This document shows, piece after piece, positions 9,674 through 18,300 of a stretch of DNA of 64,000 bases; within the stretch, counting starts at the first letter, position 1; each line of letters starts with the position of its first letter. The stretch comes from Litorimonas sp046250185 (GTDB lineage: Bacteria; Pseudomonadota; Alphaproteobacteria; Caulobacterales; Maricaulaceae), in the NCBI RefSeq assembly GCF_046250185.1, contig NZ_CP176469.1, one strand, 5' to 3'. The notes beneath the pieces were generated by a model. That model was not told the DNA's origin. It saw only the letters and a list, made by a program, of their open reading frames with translations, and made no database searches. A program made the position numbers and the translations under genes.

Positions 9674-10168
9674 ATGAGAGTTTTTTCGACATTCGCTACG
9701 ACGGCCCTGTTGATCGCCTGTGCGCCTGCGGACAAGATGGAACAGATGGTTGAAGCGGCGGACATGCAGACGGATGTGGCAGTCGATAAATCGCCAACAC
9801 CGCCCGCCACGCCGCGCTCGCTCCGCCTCGAAGACATTGATTTCACGTCTTACTCGCAAGAGCTAGCAGGGGTGTTAGAGTTAGAACGCGGTGAGTCTCG
9901 CATCCGTGCGATTGACAAGGTGCGCTTGAATTTTGCGCCGACGGGGCCCGAAATCCTCAAGACAGCGCAAAGCAGTTTTGACCGCCCTGACGGCTCTGTC
10001 TTGATCTTTTCCGTCGACGGCATCGCTGACGATAGCGTTCGTGCGCAGGAAGTGTTCCTGATCCTGAGCGGTCCAGAAGGCGAACAGGTTCTGGCCGAAT
10101 ACGGCATGCGCATCAAATGCTATCGCGGCGAAAATACAACAGACTGGCAGACCAACCTCTGCCCCTAA
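9674..10168 (+). CDS. Putative lipoprotein in the suf operon
   Basis: A 164-residue protein starting MRVFSTFATTALLIACAP, with a lipobox (LIAC, Cys 16), so a lipid-anchored envelope protein is likely. I chose ATG 9674 because it gives a clean signal peptide and a purine-rich GGAAA precedes it; the frame is open upstream from 9563, inside the previous gene. The C-terminus (GMRIKCYRGENTTDWQTNLCP) resembles that of the protein encoded just upstream, suggesting a shared fold. Function unknown. Confidence 0.7.
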   Translation: MRVFSTFATTALLIACAPADKMEQMVEAADMQTDVAVDKSPTPPATPRSLRLEDIDFTSYSQELAGVLELERGESRIRAIDKVRLNFAPTGPEILKTAQSSFDRPDGSVLIFSVDGIADDSVRAQEVFLILSGPEGEQVLAEYGMRIKCYRGENTTDWQTNLCP

Positions 10169-10203
10169 CCGACTTTCACCCATCCAAATAGGAAACACAT
10201 AAG

Positions 10204-10599
10204 ATGGCTAAAACTGACCCGAAACGTAAATTCATTCAACTGTCCAAAGGCGAGTTGAACTACGCCATGTCACGCGCAGTCGTACAGGGCGATTGGTGCT
10301 TTGTCTCTGGCACCATGGGCTATGATTACGTGAAGCAAGAGCTGCCAGAGAGCGCAGCGCAGCAGACGATGAACACTTTCACGAATATCCGCAAAGCGCT
10401 CGACGCGGCGGGCTTTGAACTCGGCCACGTCGTTCGTGTGCAATATACCGTCTCTGACCGCAAATATGTCAAAGAGGTTCTGCCGATCATCAAAAAGCAC
10501 TTCGATAACATCCTCCCCGCGGCGACAATGGTGCTAGCGGAGATGGTTGACCCAGAAGGCAAGATCGAAATCGAAGTGACGTGTTTTAAGGGCGCGTAA
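10204..10599 (+). CDS. RidA/YjgF-family protein
   Basis: A 131-residue RidA-superfamily (Rid/YER057c) protein. Members that keep the key arginine hydrolyse reactive enamine/imine intermediates made by PLP enzymes such as threonine dehydratase. The family core is visible as VSGTMGYDY, TFTNIRKALDAAGFELGHVVRVQYTVSDR and ATMVLAEMVDPEGKIEIEVTC. The usual catalytic Arg near the end of the barrel is not obvious (MVLAEMVDPEGKIEIEV), so it may belong to a non-deaminase subgroup. It lies between sufB and sufC on the same strand, with a weak leader ATAGGAAACACATAAG before its ATG. Confidence 0.88.
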   Translation: MAKTDPKRKFIQLSKGELNYAMSRAVVQGDWCFVSGTMGYDYVKQELPESAAQQTMNTFTNIRKALDAAGFELGHVVRVQYTVSDRKYVKEVLPIIKKHFDNILPAATMVLAEMVDPEGKIEIEVTCFKGA

Positions 10600-10607
10600 C
10601 GCCCGCA

Positions 10608-10626
10608 TTTGATCCAGTGGATCAAA
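10608..10626. repeat. 19-bp perfect palindrome between ridA-like gene and sufC
   Basis: TTTGATCCA and TGGATCAAA are perfect 9-bp arms around one central base. The centre is too tight for an RNA hairpin of full length, so a protein-binding site is the simpler reading. A second inverted repeat, CAGAAC (10639-10644) and GTTCTG (10653-10658), follows. The 123-bp gap that holds both is the largest in the suf operon and could contain an internal promoter for sufC onward. Confidence 0.5.
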
Positions 10627-10722
10627 GGCAGTGAAGCGCAGAACTCGTAAGGGTTCTGGATATAAAAGAATAACGATCCGCGAGACGGCCCTCGGCCCTC
10701 TCAGAGTGAGGAATAAGAGAAT

Positions 10723-11469
10723 ATGCTAAAAATCAATAACTTATCCGCGACTGTTGATGACGGTCAGAAGACGATCTTGGAATCGCTCTCGCTCGAAATC
10801 CCTGCGGGCGAAGTCCATGCGATTATGGGGCCGAACGGGGCGGGGAAATCGACCTTGTCTTATGTTTTGACGGGACGTGAAGGTTATGACGTGTCGGGCG
10901 GGACAGTCGAGTTGGACGGCGAAGACCTTCTCGATATGGACCCCGAAGAGCGGGCGGCGAAGGGCGTGTTTTTGTCCTTCCAATATCCGCTGGAAATCCC
11001 AGGTGTTCCGACCATGACTTTCCTCAAAACCGCGCTCAACGCGCAACGTCGCGCCCGCGGTGAGGAGGAGATGAAGGCGCCAGAATTCCTCAAGAAAGCC
11101 AGAGACTTAGCCAAAGACCTTAAGATGAGCCCCGACATGCTCAAACGCCCACTCAATGTCGGGTTCTCTGGCGGCGAGAAGAAGCGCATGGAAATCTTCC
11201 AAATGATGATGTTGGAGCCGCGTTTCATCGTGATGGATGAAACGGATTCGGGCCTCGACGTCGATGCGCTGCGGATTGTGGCGGATGGCGTGAATAAGCT
11301 GCGCTCGCCAGATCGCGGCATGCTGATCATCACGCATTATCAGCGCTTGCTCGACTACATCGTACCAGACCGTGTGCACGTTTTGGCGGGCGGTAAGATC
11401 GCCGCGTCAGGCGATGCGGACTTCGCCAAGACGCTCGAAAAAGAGGGCTATGATGCCTACGCCGCTTAA
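10723..11469 (+). CDS. sufC: Fe-S assembly ATPase SufC
   Basis: ABC-type ATPase of the SufBCD complex, 248 residues. Walker A GPNGAGKST is at 36-44, the signature FSGGEKKRMEI follows the SufC-typical KRPLNVG, and Walker B is FIVMDETDSGLD. The switch histidine is in MLIITHYQRLLDYI. The start follows GAGTGAGGAATAAGAGAAT, which contains a reasonable Shine-Dalgarno. The end overlaps the beginning of sufD by 17-20 bases. Confidence 0.97.
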   Translation: MLKINNLSATVDDGQKTILESLSLEIPAGEVHAIMGPNGAGKSTLSYVLTGREGYDVSGGTVELDGEDLLDMDPEERAAKGVFLSFQYPLEIPGVPTMTFLKTALNAQRRARGEEEMKAPEFLKKARDLAKDLKMSPDMLKRPLNVGFSGGEKKRMEIFQMMMLEPRFIVMDETDSGLDVDALRIVADGVNKLRSPDRGMLIITHYQRLLDYIVPDRVHVLAGGKIAASGDADFAKTLEKEGYDAYAA

Positions 11470-12502
11470 CCTCGAAACGCTCCCGACACGCCGAGATGAG
11501 GCGTGGAAATGGACAGATGTGCGCGGCCGCGTCAGCGAAGGCCAAGCCGGTCTGTCCGCAGCGGGCCTGCCTAAATTCACCGTGCCAGAAGGCGTAAACA
11601 TTGCCGAAGTCGACAGCGACGACCTCGATACCGACACGCCCATGGCGAAAGTCGCACGAAGCTTTGGCGGTAAGGTTTGGGAGGTAGCAGTCCCAGCAGG
11701 ACTCGCACCTTCAGAACCGCTCGTGATTGAAGGCCTGAATCGCGGCCATATCCGTATTCGGTTGACGCTTGAAAAAGGCGCGAAACTCTCTGTCATTGAA
11801 CATCATAGTTCAGACGCGGGCGGGTTCACCAATATCGATATGACTATCACACTCAAAGCAGATGCAGAAATCTCGCGCACGATTATTCACACAGATCCTG
11901 CTGACGCAGTGCGCATAGCGACAGCGCACGTCACGGCGTGGGGCGGGGCGAAGTATAACCAATTTGCGCTTTCCTTTGGCGGCGCACTGACCCGCATAGA
12001 GACACGCATGGCCGCGATGGGCAATCACGTTGAGGCACTGATCAACGGGGCCTACTTGCTCAATGATAAACGCCATTGCGACATGACCAGCTATATCGAT
12101 TTAGCTGTACCAGACTGCACGATACGACAGTCAGTCAAAGGCGTAGTGACAAACAAATCTCGCGGCGTCTTCCAAGGTAAATTTCACGTCCGCCGCCCGG
12201 CGCAACATACAGATGCGGTGATGCGCCACGACGCGCTTATGCTGTCTGATAGTAGTGAAATCCGCTCGAAACCAGAGCTGGAAATCTACGCCGATGATGT
12301 TGCTTGCGAGCATGGCAATACCATTGGGCAGCTTGACGAAAGCGCACTGTTTTACATGCGCCAACGCGGCATTGGCCTGTCTGAGGCGCGGGCCTTGCTG
12401 ACCGAAGCCTTTGTCGCTGATGTGTTTGATGATCTTGGGGATGACGATTTGCGCGAGAGTGTTTTGGGGCAAGTGCGCGAATGGTTGGGGGCACAGTCGT
12501 GA
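11450..12502 (+). CDS. sufD: Fe-S assembly protein SufD
   Basis: SufB-related partner in the SufBC2D scaffold, about 350 residues. The family pattern is seen in TRRDEAWKWTDV at the N-terminus and in the C-terminal SEIRSKPELEIYADDVACEHGNTIGQLDESALFYMRQRG region (read in parts). The frame is open from 11372, but two adjacent ATGs at 11450 and 11453 follow AGAGGG (11442-11447) at good spacing, so translation probably starts there inside the end of sufC. Its TGA overlaps the GTG of the next small gene. Confidence 0.95.
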   Translation: MMPTPLNLETLPTRRDEAWKWTDVRGRVSEGQAGLSAAGLPKFTVPEGVNIAEVDSDDLDTDTPMAKVARSFGGKVWEVAVPAGLAPSEPLVIEGLNRGHIRIRLTLEKGAKLSVIEHHSSDAGGFTNIDMTITLKADAEISRTIIHTDPADAVRIATAHVTAWGGAKYNQFALSFGGALTRIETRMAAMGNHVEALINGAYLLNDKRHCDMTSYIDLAVPDCTIRQSVKGVVTNKSRGVFQGKFHVRRPAQHTDAVMRHDALMLSDSSEIRSKPELEIYADDVACEHGNTIGQLDESALFYMRQRGIGLSEARALLTEAFVADVFDDLGDDDLRESVLGQVREWLGAQS

Positions 12503-12678
12503 CAAATTCCAATCTTGCGATTCTGATTTTTGGTCTAACTGTATCAGTGTTTGTCATGTCCTATTTCGCAAGGCGTTCGGGACCGCATCAGAAAAAGATA
12601 CAGACCTTCATGACGGCGCTCGGCGTTTCGATTGTCGTGCTGACAGTGATTTATTTTAAAAGAAGGTTTGCCGCATAA
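12499..12678 (+). CDS. Small two-helix membrane protein in the suf operon
   Basis: I do not recognise this protein. Starting at the GTG that overlaps the sufD stop (GTGA), it has 59 residues with two hydrophobic segments, NLAILIFGLTVSVFVMSYFA and FMTALGVSIVVLTVIYF, joined by a basic RRSGPHQKKIQT loop and ending KRRFAA. ATG 12481 would add six residues. The stop overlaps the sufS start as TAATG, so it is embedded between two suf genes and very likely expressed. It could be a membrane anchor or assembly factor, which is inference. Confidence 0.65.
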   Translation: MTNSNLAILIFGLTVSVFVMSYFARRSGPHQKKIQTFMTALGVSIVVLTVIYFKRRFAA

Positions 12679-13895
12679 TGGCTTTCAATATCGCCGACAT
12701 TCGCGCGCAATTCCCGATCCTTTCGCGAGAGATCAATGGGAAGCCGCTGGCCTATCTCGACAACGCCGCCTCTGCCCAAAAACCGCAAGCCGTGATCGAC
12801 TCGCTGACACAACAGATGAGCCATAGCTTTGCCAATGTGCATCGCGGGCTGCACACGATGGCGAATGAGACGACCGAGGCGTTTGAAGGCGCGCGGTGCA
12901 AGATCGCGACGTTCCTAGGCGCGCCGAAGCCAGACAATATCGTCTTCACCAAAGGCGCTACCGAAGCGCTGAACCTCTGCGCTTACGGCCTCGCCCACGA
13001 GATTAAAGCGGGCGACGAGATTATCCTCACGCAGATGGAGCATCATTCCAACATCGTGCCGTGGCATTTTCTCCGCGAGCGCTACGGCGCTGTTCTCCGA
13101 TTTGTGCCTGTGACGGAGCAGGGCGAACTAGACCTCGACGCTTATAAATCCATGCTTAATGCGAAGACAAAGATTGTCTCTGTCGTGCATATGTCCAACG
13201 TCCTTGGCACCGTAAACCCTGTGAAACAGATGGGCGAGTGGGCGCACGCCGCGGGCGCGATCTTTATCGTAGACGGTACGCAAGCGGCGGTGCACCTGAC
13301 CGTTGATGTCGTCGATTTGGACGCAGACCTATACGCCATGACAGGTCACAAACTCTATGGCCCGACAGGCATTGGCGCGCTCTACGGCAAGACCGAAATG
13401 CTCACCCGCATGCAGCCCTTCCAAGGTGGCGGGGAAATGATTGAAGACGTCTTTGAAGATCGCGTGACCTATAATGATCCGCCTCATAAGTTTGAGGCTG
13501 GCACGCCGCCGATTCTTGAGGCTATTGGCCTCGGCGCGGCGATTGATTGGTATTCCCAATTTGACCGCAAGGCTGTGCATCAGCACGAGATGGCGGTCTA
13601 TCATCACGCGCTGGACGGTCTGCGGTCAATCAATAGCTTTAAGCTTATTGGTGATGCGCAGAACAAAGGCGCGGTGTTATCGTTTAATCTCGAAGGCGCA
13701 CATGCCCATGACGTGGCGCAGATATTGGATAAGTACGGGATCGCTGTGCGGGCGGGGCAACATTGCACCCAACCCCTGATGGAAGCCCGCGGTATTCACT
13801 CGACTGCCCGTGCGAGCTTTGGCATTTACAACACACTCGACGAGGCCGACCGCCTCATAGAAGGCGTCAAAAAAGCCGCCCTCTTTTTATCTTAA
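12678..13895 (+). CDS. sufS: Cysteine desulfurase SufS (class II)
   Basis: PLP-dependent sulfur donor for the SUF system, 405 residues. Landmarks are YLDNAASAQKP at the N-terminus, GATEALNL, the PLP lysine K225 in MTGHKLYGPTG, and the class II active site RAGQHCTQPLM with C363. No dedicated SufE is visible in the window; the downstream sufT/sufA genes follow instead. It starts in TAATG overlap with the small membrane protein gene. Confidence 0.96.
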   Translation: MAFNIADIRAQFPILSREINGKPLAYLDNAASAQKPQAVIDSLTQQMSHSFANVHRGLHTMANETTEAFEGARCKIATFLGAPKPDNIVFTKGATEALNLCAYGLAHEIKAGDEIILTQMEHHSNIVPWHFLRERYGAVLRFVPVTEQGELDLDAYKSMLNAKTKIVSVVHMSNVLGTVNPVKQMGEWAHAAGAIFIVDGTQAAVHLTVDVVDLDADLYAMTGHKLYGPTGIGALYGKTEMLTRMQPFQGGGEMIEDVFEDRVTYNDPPHKFEAGTPPILEAIGLGAAIDWYSQFDRKAVHQHEMAVYHHALDGLRSINSFKLIGDAQNKGAVLSFNLEGAHAHDVAQILDKYGIAVRAGQHCTQPLMEARGIHSTARASFGIYNTLDEADRLIEGVKKAALFLS

Positions 13896-13921
13896 TCCCG
13901 TGATACTATATAGGTAGGACG

Positions 13922-14383
13922 ATGACAGAGACACATGACAGACAACGCGCCGCCGAAGCGCTCGCTAACGCGCAAATCCCTGGGATGACGCCAGAGAATG
14001 CGGCTGGCGATGTTGCGCCCAAACGCGATACGATTGACGTATCTGGCGCGCCCATCGAGCCGCCGACCCCTGAAGAAATCGAGCAAATCACGACGGATGT
14101 GATCGGGCAGTTGAAATCTGTTTATGATCCTGAAATCCCAACGGACATTTATGAACTTGGCTTGATTTATAAAGTAGAGTTGGAGGATGACCGTACATTG
14201 AAAATTGACATGACGTTGACGGCTCCAGGATGTCCTGTTGCGGGCGAAATGCCTGTCTGGGTGCAGGAGGCTTGCGAAGTCGTGGCAGGCGTACGCCGCG
14301 TCGAAGTCTCCATGACGTTTGATCCGCCGTGGACACCTGACCGCATGAGCGACGAAGCGCGCTTAGAATTGAATATGTTATGA
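13922..14383 (+). CDS. sufT: Fe-S maturation protein SufT (MIP18/DUF59)
   Basis: A 153-residue MIP18-family protein. The domain occupies about 55-150: VIGQLKSVYDPEIPTDIYEL, the conserved LTAPGCPVAGEMP with its cysteine, and VEVSMTFDPPWTPDRMSDEAR. About 50 residues of flexible acidic/Ala-rich N-terminal extension precede it. SufT helps mature Fe-S proteins under high demand and is regularly found in suf operons. Overlaps sufA by ATGA. Confidence 0.94.
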   Translation: MTETHDRQRAAEALANAQIPGMTPENAAGDVAPKRDTIDVSGAPIEPPTPEEIEQITTDVIGQLKSVYDPEIPTDIYELGLIYKVELEDDRTLKIDMTLTAPGCPVAGEMPVWVQEACEVVAGVRRVEVSMTFDPPWTPDRMSDEARLELNML

Positions 14384-14754
14384 CCGAAGCAACCACCAGA
14401 ACTCGTCGCCCTCGGCCAAAGCTCGTTACACTGACGGACGCCGCCGCAGAGCGTGTGCGCGAAATCTTGGCTGAAAAAGGCGAAGGCTATCTGCGTGTTG
14501 GCGTCAAGAACGGCGGTTGCGCGGGCATGGAATATGTCATGGACTACGTTTCCGAGATCGAGAAATTTGACGAAGTTGTCGAAGATAAAGACGTGCAAAT
14601 CGTCGTCGATAGTAAAGCCGTCCTGTTCATCCTTGGCTCTGTCGTGGATTACGAAGTGGAAGTGTTATCATCGCGCTTCACATTCAAAAACCCGAACCAG
14701 ACCGATGCCTGCGGATGCGGCGAGTCTGTTACGATTGTGCCGTCACAGCTCTAA
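14380..14754 (+). CDS. sufA: A-type Fe-S carrier (SufA/IscA/ErpA family)
   Basis: A 124-residue HesB-like carrier that passes clusters to target proteins. The three ligand cysteines are all present: C47 in VKNGGCAGMEY, and C111 and C113 in DACGCGES. A basic, proline-rich tail of about 15 residues (TRTRRPRPK) precedes the fold. It closes the suf operon and its stop directly abuts the convergent stop of the monooxygenase gene, leaving no room for a terminator outside coding sequence. Confidence 0.94.
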   Translation: MTEATTRTRRPRPKLVTLTDAAAERVREILAEKGEGYLRVGVKNGGCAGMEYVMDYVSEIEKFDEVVEDKDVQIVVDSKAVLFILGSVVDYEVEVLSSRFTFKNPNQTDACGCGESVTIVPSQL

Positions 14755-15930
14755 TTAGGGCTTTATCAAATTACCGCAGACGAGGCGTGTCAACATCGGC
14801 TTGACGGGCCAGACATAGCTCATCGGGTTCATCAGATTATTGCGCAGGAATGGCAGCGCTTTGCTGTCAGATTGATAGAACGGCGTAAAAACAGCTGAGA
14901 ATTGCTGGTAAAGCTGCACATGCCAGCGACGCTTTCGGGCGTAAATTTTCAAGGCATCCGCCAGATCATGCTCGACCAAAGCCTCAGCCAAAGCTCGCGC
15001 ATCCAGCAGCGCCATATTCGCACCTTGTCCTAATTGCGGACTGGCCTGATGGGCCGAATCTCCGATGAAAACCAGTCGATCTTGATAGGGCGTCCAGAGA
15101 GTGCCGTGCCGATAGGTGGCAGGGGTGAGATCATCGTGACCCCTTAACTGCCTGACAAAAGGTTCGTAATCTGGCCACAGGGCGATGGCCTCTTCTTGCC
15201 AGCGGGCGAAGTCGCGATTGGCAAAATGGGGGAGGCGATCCGCCCTCTCGCTCCAGAATATTGCAGCTTTCGGCGTGGTTTCATTTGGGAAATTGCCGAG
15301 CGGTAAGATGCCGAGCATATTTGCTGCGCCGCGATAACACTGGCTGAGGCGGCCTGTAGGCAGAGGGCTATCGGCGGGCCAATCCACAGTTCCCCATAAC
15401 GCGCCATACGACAGGGCTCGGCTCTTGATCGGGCTGAGTGAGGAGCGCGCGCCAGACGCATCAATCACCAAATCGAAAGGCCCAAATGTTTCGCCGAGGG
15501 ACGTTGTGACGAAGCGTGTGTCCTGCTCCATATGGCTAGTGCGGATGATATGGCCACTATTCACAGTGATATTTTGCGCCAAGACAGCACGGTAGAGCGC
15601 ATCAAACAATGTCGCGCGATGTATGCCGAGGCCAAAGGTGTCTCCGCCCTCTGGGCCGTAATCGACGTTCAATACGCTGCGGTTTGACCTCGCCTCAATA
15701 CCCGACATGCGGTAGATCGGATGGGCTTGTGATAGTACGGTCTGTCTTAAGCCAAGACTGTCGAGAACGTCTAGTCCCACAGGTTGAATAACAAGACCTG
15801 ACCCGGTGGGCGTGGGCGTGTCGAACTGATCAAAGAGGGTCACGCTGTGTCCGGCACGGTGGAGAAACAAGGCTACTGCCAGTCCGCCAATGCCGCATCC
15901 CGCGATGCCAATTCTCAAGCTGTGCGTCAT
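14755..15930 (-). CDS. FAD-dependent monooxygenase (PF01494-type)
   Basis: A class A flavin monooxygenase of 391 residues, related to salicylate/6-hydroxynicotinate hydroxylases and UbiH-like enzymes. The dinucleotide-binding GCGIGGLAVALFLHRAGHSV is at 9-28, a DASGARS motif near 160, and the second FAD motif FIGDSAHQASPQLGQGANMA near 285-304. Substrate not deducible. It is a single gene, convergent with sufA; the next gene in the same direction is 54 bp away. Confidence 0.88.
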   Translation of the reverse strand: MTHSLRIGIAGCGIGGLAVALFLHRAGHSVTLFDQFDTPTPTGSGLVIQPVGLDVLDSLGLRQTVLSQAHPIYRMSGIEARSNRSVLNVDYGPEGGDTFGLGIHRATLFDALYRAVLAQNITVNSGHIIRTSHMEQDTRFVTTSLGETFGPFDLVIDASGARSSLSPIKSRALSYGALWGTVDWPADSPLPTGRLSQCYRGAANMLGILPLGNFPNETTPKAAIFWSERADRLPHFANRDFARWQEEAIALWPDYEPFVRQLRGHDDLTPATYRHGTLWTPYQDRLVFIGDSAHQASPQLGQGANMALLDARALAEALVEHDLADALKIYARKRRWHVQLYQQFSAVFTPFYQSDSKALPFLRNNLMNPMSYVWPVKPMLTRLVCGNLIKP

Positions 15931-15984
15931 ATCTTTGGCTTAGCGGATTTTGCGCACAAATCTATGCGACATTTGAGGGTTAAG

Positions 15985-16827
15985 TTATGGCTCGCGGTAG
16001 AAATCGAAAACGACATCGACATTTAAACTGCCCGTACCCATCGACATATCATAGTCGGGCATTTGGTAGAGAAAATCGAGGCGGATGGTCTGCTCATCAA
16101 TATTGCCATTGCGCTGGCGGATGCCCTGTTGCCGCCCGAAATTCATGATTTGCGTCGGCACACCAGAGAGATCGCCGAGGTCGTCAATCCCGCTGACGAT
16201 CTGAATTTGCGAAGTGTTCGCGCGCGCCCCATATTCAAATCCGCCATCATTGCCGCTCTCTGAGAAACTCGGTGTCAGCTTAATATCACCGAGCTGGATC
16301 GTATTCGCAAAGTCACCCGTCGCATTCGTGATCGAGGCGAGGGCGCGGAGCGAGAAGCGTGTGCGGTAGGAGGTGATGAAAAAGCTATGCGAATATTGCC
16401 GTCCTGACCCCGCCAGGCGAACATCGGTTAGCGGGTTGAGCGTAAACGCCCCGAATGTATCACCCGCATCGAGGTAACCGTCGCCGTCATCAAAAGCTGT
16501 CGCGTCGATCGTGCTGCCGTCCTGGGTAATGCCGAGCATGAAGCTCTCGTCGCTACCGGGTTCCCACCCCACGGCACGATCTGTGGTGCCTGTGATGTTC
16601 GTATTCCCTGCGCGGATATAGTAATCGATCATCTGCCCACCAATGGGCACGCAGCAGCTATTCGTCGCGAATTGCCAGTTGTCATAAATATCGTAATTCT
16701 GCCCGTCATGCACGACAGCACAGCCATAAGTGCGGCACCAGAAATCTTCGTCCAGAAAGCTGGCCGCTGCAGGTTGAGAGCAGAGTAGGGCGAGGGCCGC
16801 CCCGTATATGTATTTACTCAGCGACAT
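15985..16827 (-). CDS. Secreted protein, putative partner of the adjacent chaperone
   Basis: About 280 residues, unrecognised by family name. Starting at ATG 16827 it has a signal peptide (MSLSKYIYGAALALLCSQPAAA) and a beta-rich mature part with four cysteines near the N-terminus (FWCRTYGC, NSCCVP). The C-terminus YDMSMGTGSLNVDVVFDFY is an amphipathic strand. It is clearly homologous to the protein at 24658-25509: shared SxxDxxF start, LDAxDT block, GDFA...SxSGxDGG block and YDxSMGxGxLxxDV tail. It overlaps the upstream chaperone gene by 14 bases. A pilin-like or surface-polymer subunit is a reasonable guess. Confidence 0.7.
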   Translation of the reverse strand: MSLSKYIYGAALALLCSQPAAASFLDEDFWCRTYGCAVVHDGQNYDIYDNWQFATNSCCVPIGGQMIDYYIRAGNTNITGTTDRAVGWEPGSDESFMLGITQDGSTIDATAFDDGDGYLDAGDTFGAFTLNPLTDVRLAGSGRQYSHSFFITSYRTRFSLRALASITNATGDFANTIQLGDIKLTPSFSESGNDGGFEYGARANTSQIQIVSGIDDLGDLSGVPTQIMNFGRQQGIRQRNGNIDEQTIRLDFLYQMPDYDMSMGTGSLNVDVVFDFYREP

Positions 16828-17656
16828 ACTCAATCGATTGGACGTCAACATCCATGGCGCGGAATTTGTTTTGCGGCGCGAAGCTATTATTCAGATCGAA
16901 GTCGATCTTGTAATTTCCGCTCTCAAGCTCCGCCATATTTTCGAGTTTAACATTATAAGTCCGCTCACCGCCATCTAGCACGACTGCGTTAAGCGGCGTC
17001 TCTGCGACGACTTCACCTGCGGCTGATTTGACGTAGGCTTTGCCTTGCAAGCGCGCATGGGCGTCGCCTTCATTTTTGATTTGCATAGTGACGATGGATT
17101 TGTCGGCGGGATTCAATGCTACACTTGTGACTTCGGGCAAGCTCTCGGACGGGGTGAGGGTGAGATAAAAGAGCGAGGCTAGCTGGTAGCGGTTCCACAC
17201 ACCCGATGTCTCGCCACGTTCATTGAGTTCTGGCAGCATGGTCGTGGCGAGCAGCGCAAAACGGTGATCGCCTTTGTGTTCGATTTTATAGGGCGCGCTG
17301 ATTTCAACTGTAATATCTTGGCTGGTTTCGGGTTTGAGTGTGACGGAAGCGGGCGAGAAACGCACCCATTCGGCGGCCGAGCGATCCGTATCGCCAGGGG
17401 CATCCAGCACGAGCTTTCCATCTTTATCTAACGTCCAATCCGCGAGTCCCATGGTCAGGCTAATCGTTTTTGTCTTGTGGACATTGCCGACGGTTACGAC
17501 TTGGCGTTGACGGTCGCCTGGCTTGATAGTCATTTCAACAGTGGACGGTTGTACGCCTACACCGAAAGCATTGGCCAGCGGGACGTAGGACACGGCGGCG
17601 AGCAAAGCACTTCCGATCACGCCAGCCATGAGGCGTTTTGTAGTTGAAAAAGACAT
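16814..17656 (-). CDS. Periplasmic PapD-like chaperone
   Basis: A 280-residue exported protein with a signal peptide ending LANA (about residue 30), then two Ig-like domains. The first (VQPSTVEMTIKPGDRQRQVVTVGN; WVRFSPASVTLKPETSQDITVEI) resembles fimbrial/Csu-type chaperones, and the second has NEGDAHARLQGKAYVK. Such chaperones usually serve an usher in the outer membrane, but no usher is encoded nearby. It overlaps the downstream secreted-protein gene, so the two should be coexpressed and the latter is its likely client. Confidence 0.75.
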   Translation of the reverse strand: MSFSTTKRLMAGVIGSALLAAVSYVPLANAFGVGVQPSTVEMTIKPGDRQRQVVTVGNVHKTKTISLTMGLADWTLDKDGKLVLDAPGDTDRSAAEWVRFSPASVTLKPETSQDITVEISAPYKIEHKGDHRFALLATTMLPELNERGETSGVWNRYQLASLFYLTLTPSESLPEVTSVALNPADKSIVTMQIKNEGDAHARLQGKAYVKSAAGEVVAETPLNAVVLDGGERTYNVKLENMAELESGNYKIDFDLNNSFAPQNKFRAMDVDVQSIEYVAE

Positions 17657-17761
17657 AAAAGCTCCCAGTCGAATTTGCCCTATTATGGACGGAAAAGGCT
17701 TATCGAGCGGTTAATGGCGCTGCGATCTCCCGACCTTGTGATCACATCGTGTGGTGCGCAC

Positions 17762-17795
17762 AAAAAAACCTGCTCCCGAAAAATCAGAAGCAGGT
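17762..17795 (-). terminator. Rho-independent terminator after the hemerythrin gene
   Basis: On the minus strand, ACCTGCT and AGCAGGT arms (17789-17795 and 17768-17774) close a 14-base loop and are followed by seven T (plus-strand A7 at 17762-17768). It lies about 50 bp past the hemerythrin stop and just before the chaperone promoter region. Confidence 0.85.
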
Positions 17796-17847
17796 CAATA
17801 TGTGGCTAGGCCGAAGGGGAATAGGGCCAGTTATCACATTCTATATA

Positions 17848-18300
17848 TTATGCGGCGGACTGTTTTTTAACTTCCGCAGGCTTTCGTTCATCAAATTCTT
17901 CGGCCATATCTTTGGCTTCTTCCTTCGTGAAAATTTCTTTGGCTTTCGGGAAGAATTCAGCTTCTTCTTCGTCCACGTGATGAATGACTTTATGGGCGAG
18001 CTTTTCGAATTTCTTCATCCAAATGCCGGCGTCCATATCAAGATTATCAAGGACTTCGATCATCTCTGTCATTTCCTGGTGCTCTTCGACCGCGTGACGC
18101 GTCTCGTCTGTGCCGTCTGGCTCTTTCATCAATTCAGAATAAAAAGCTTGTTCCTCGGCAGACGCGTGCGCTTCTAGCTCGATGCGCAATTCTTTCCAAA
18201 GATTGTTCCGCTTTTCCGTATCACCGCCTGTGGCTTTAATGGCGTCACAGAGATCGCGTTGCTTGTCGTGATCTTTTTTTAGGCGTTCATAAATTTGCAT
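17848..18300 (-). CDS. Hemerythrin HHE-domain protein
   Basis: A 150-residue cytoplasmic four-helix protein that should bind a di-iron centre. Ligand-type motifs are seen in order: KKDHDKQRDL, ELEAHASAEEQAFYSEL, AVEEHQEMTEMIE and KVIHHVDEEEAEFFPKA. Relatives are linked to oxidative or nitrosative stress, often in the general stress regulon. The start ATG has a strong Shine-Dalgarno GAGGAG six bases upstream. It follows rpoH by 60 bp, and that gap holds an EcfG-type promoter and a hairpin over the Shine-Dalgarno. Confidence 0.92.
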   Translation of the reverse strand: MQIYERLKKDHDKQRDLCDAIKATGGDTEKRNNLWKELRIELEAHASAEEQAFYSELMKEPDGTDETRHAVEEHQEMTEMIEVLDNLDMDAGIWMKKFEKLAHKVIHHVDEEEAEFFPKAKEIFTKEEAKDMAEEFDERKPAEVKKQSAA

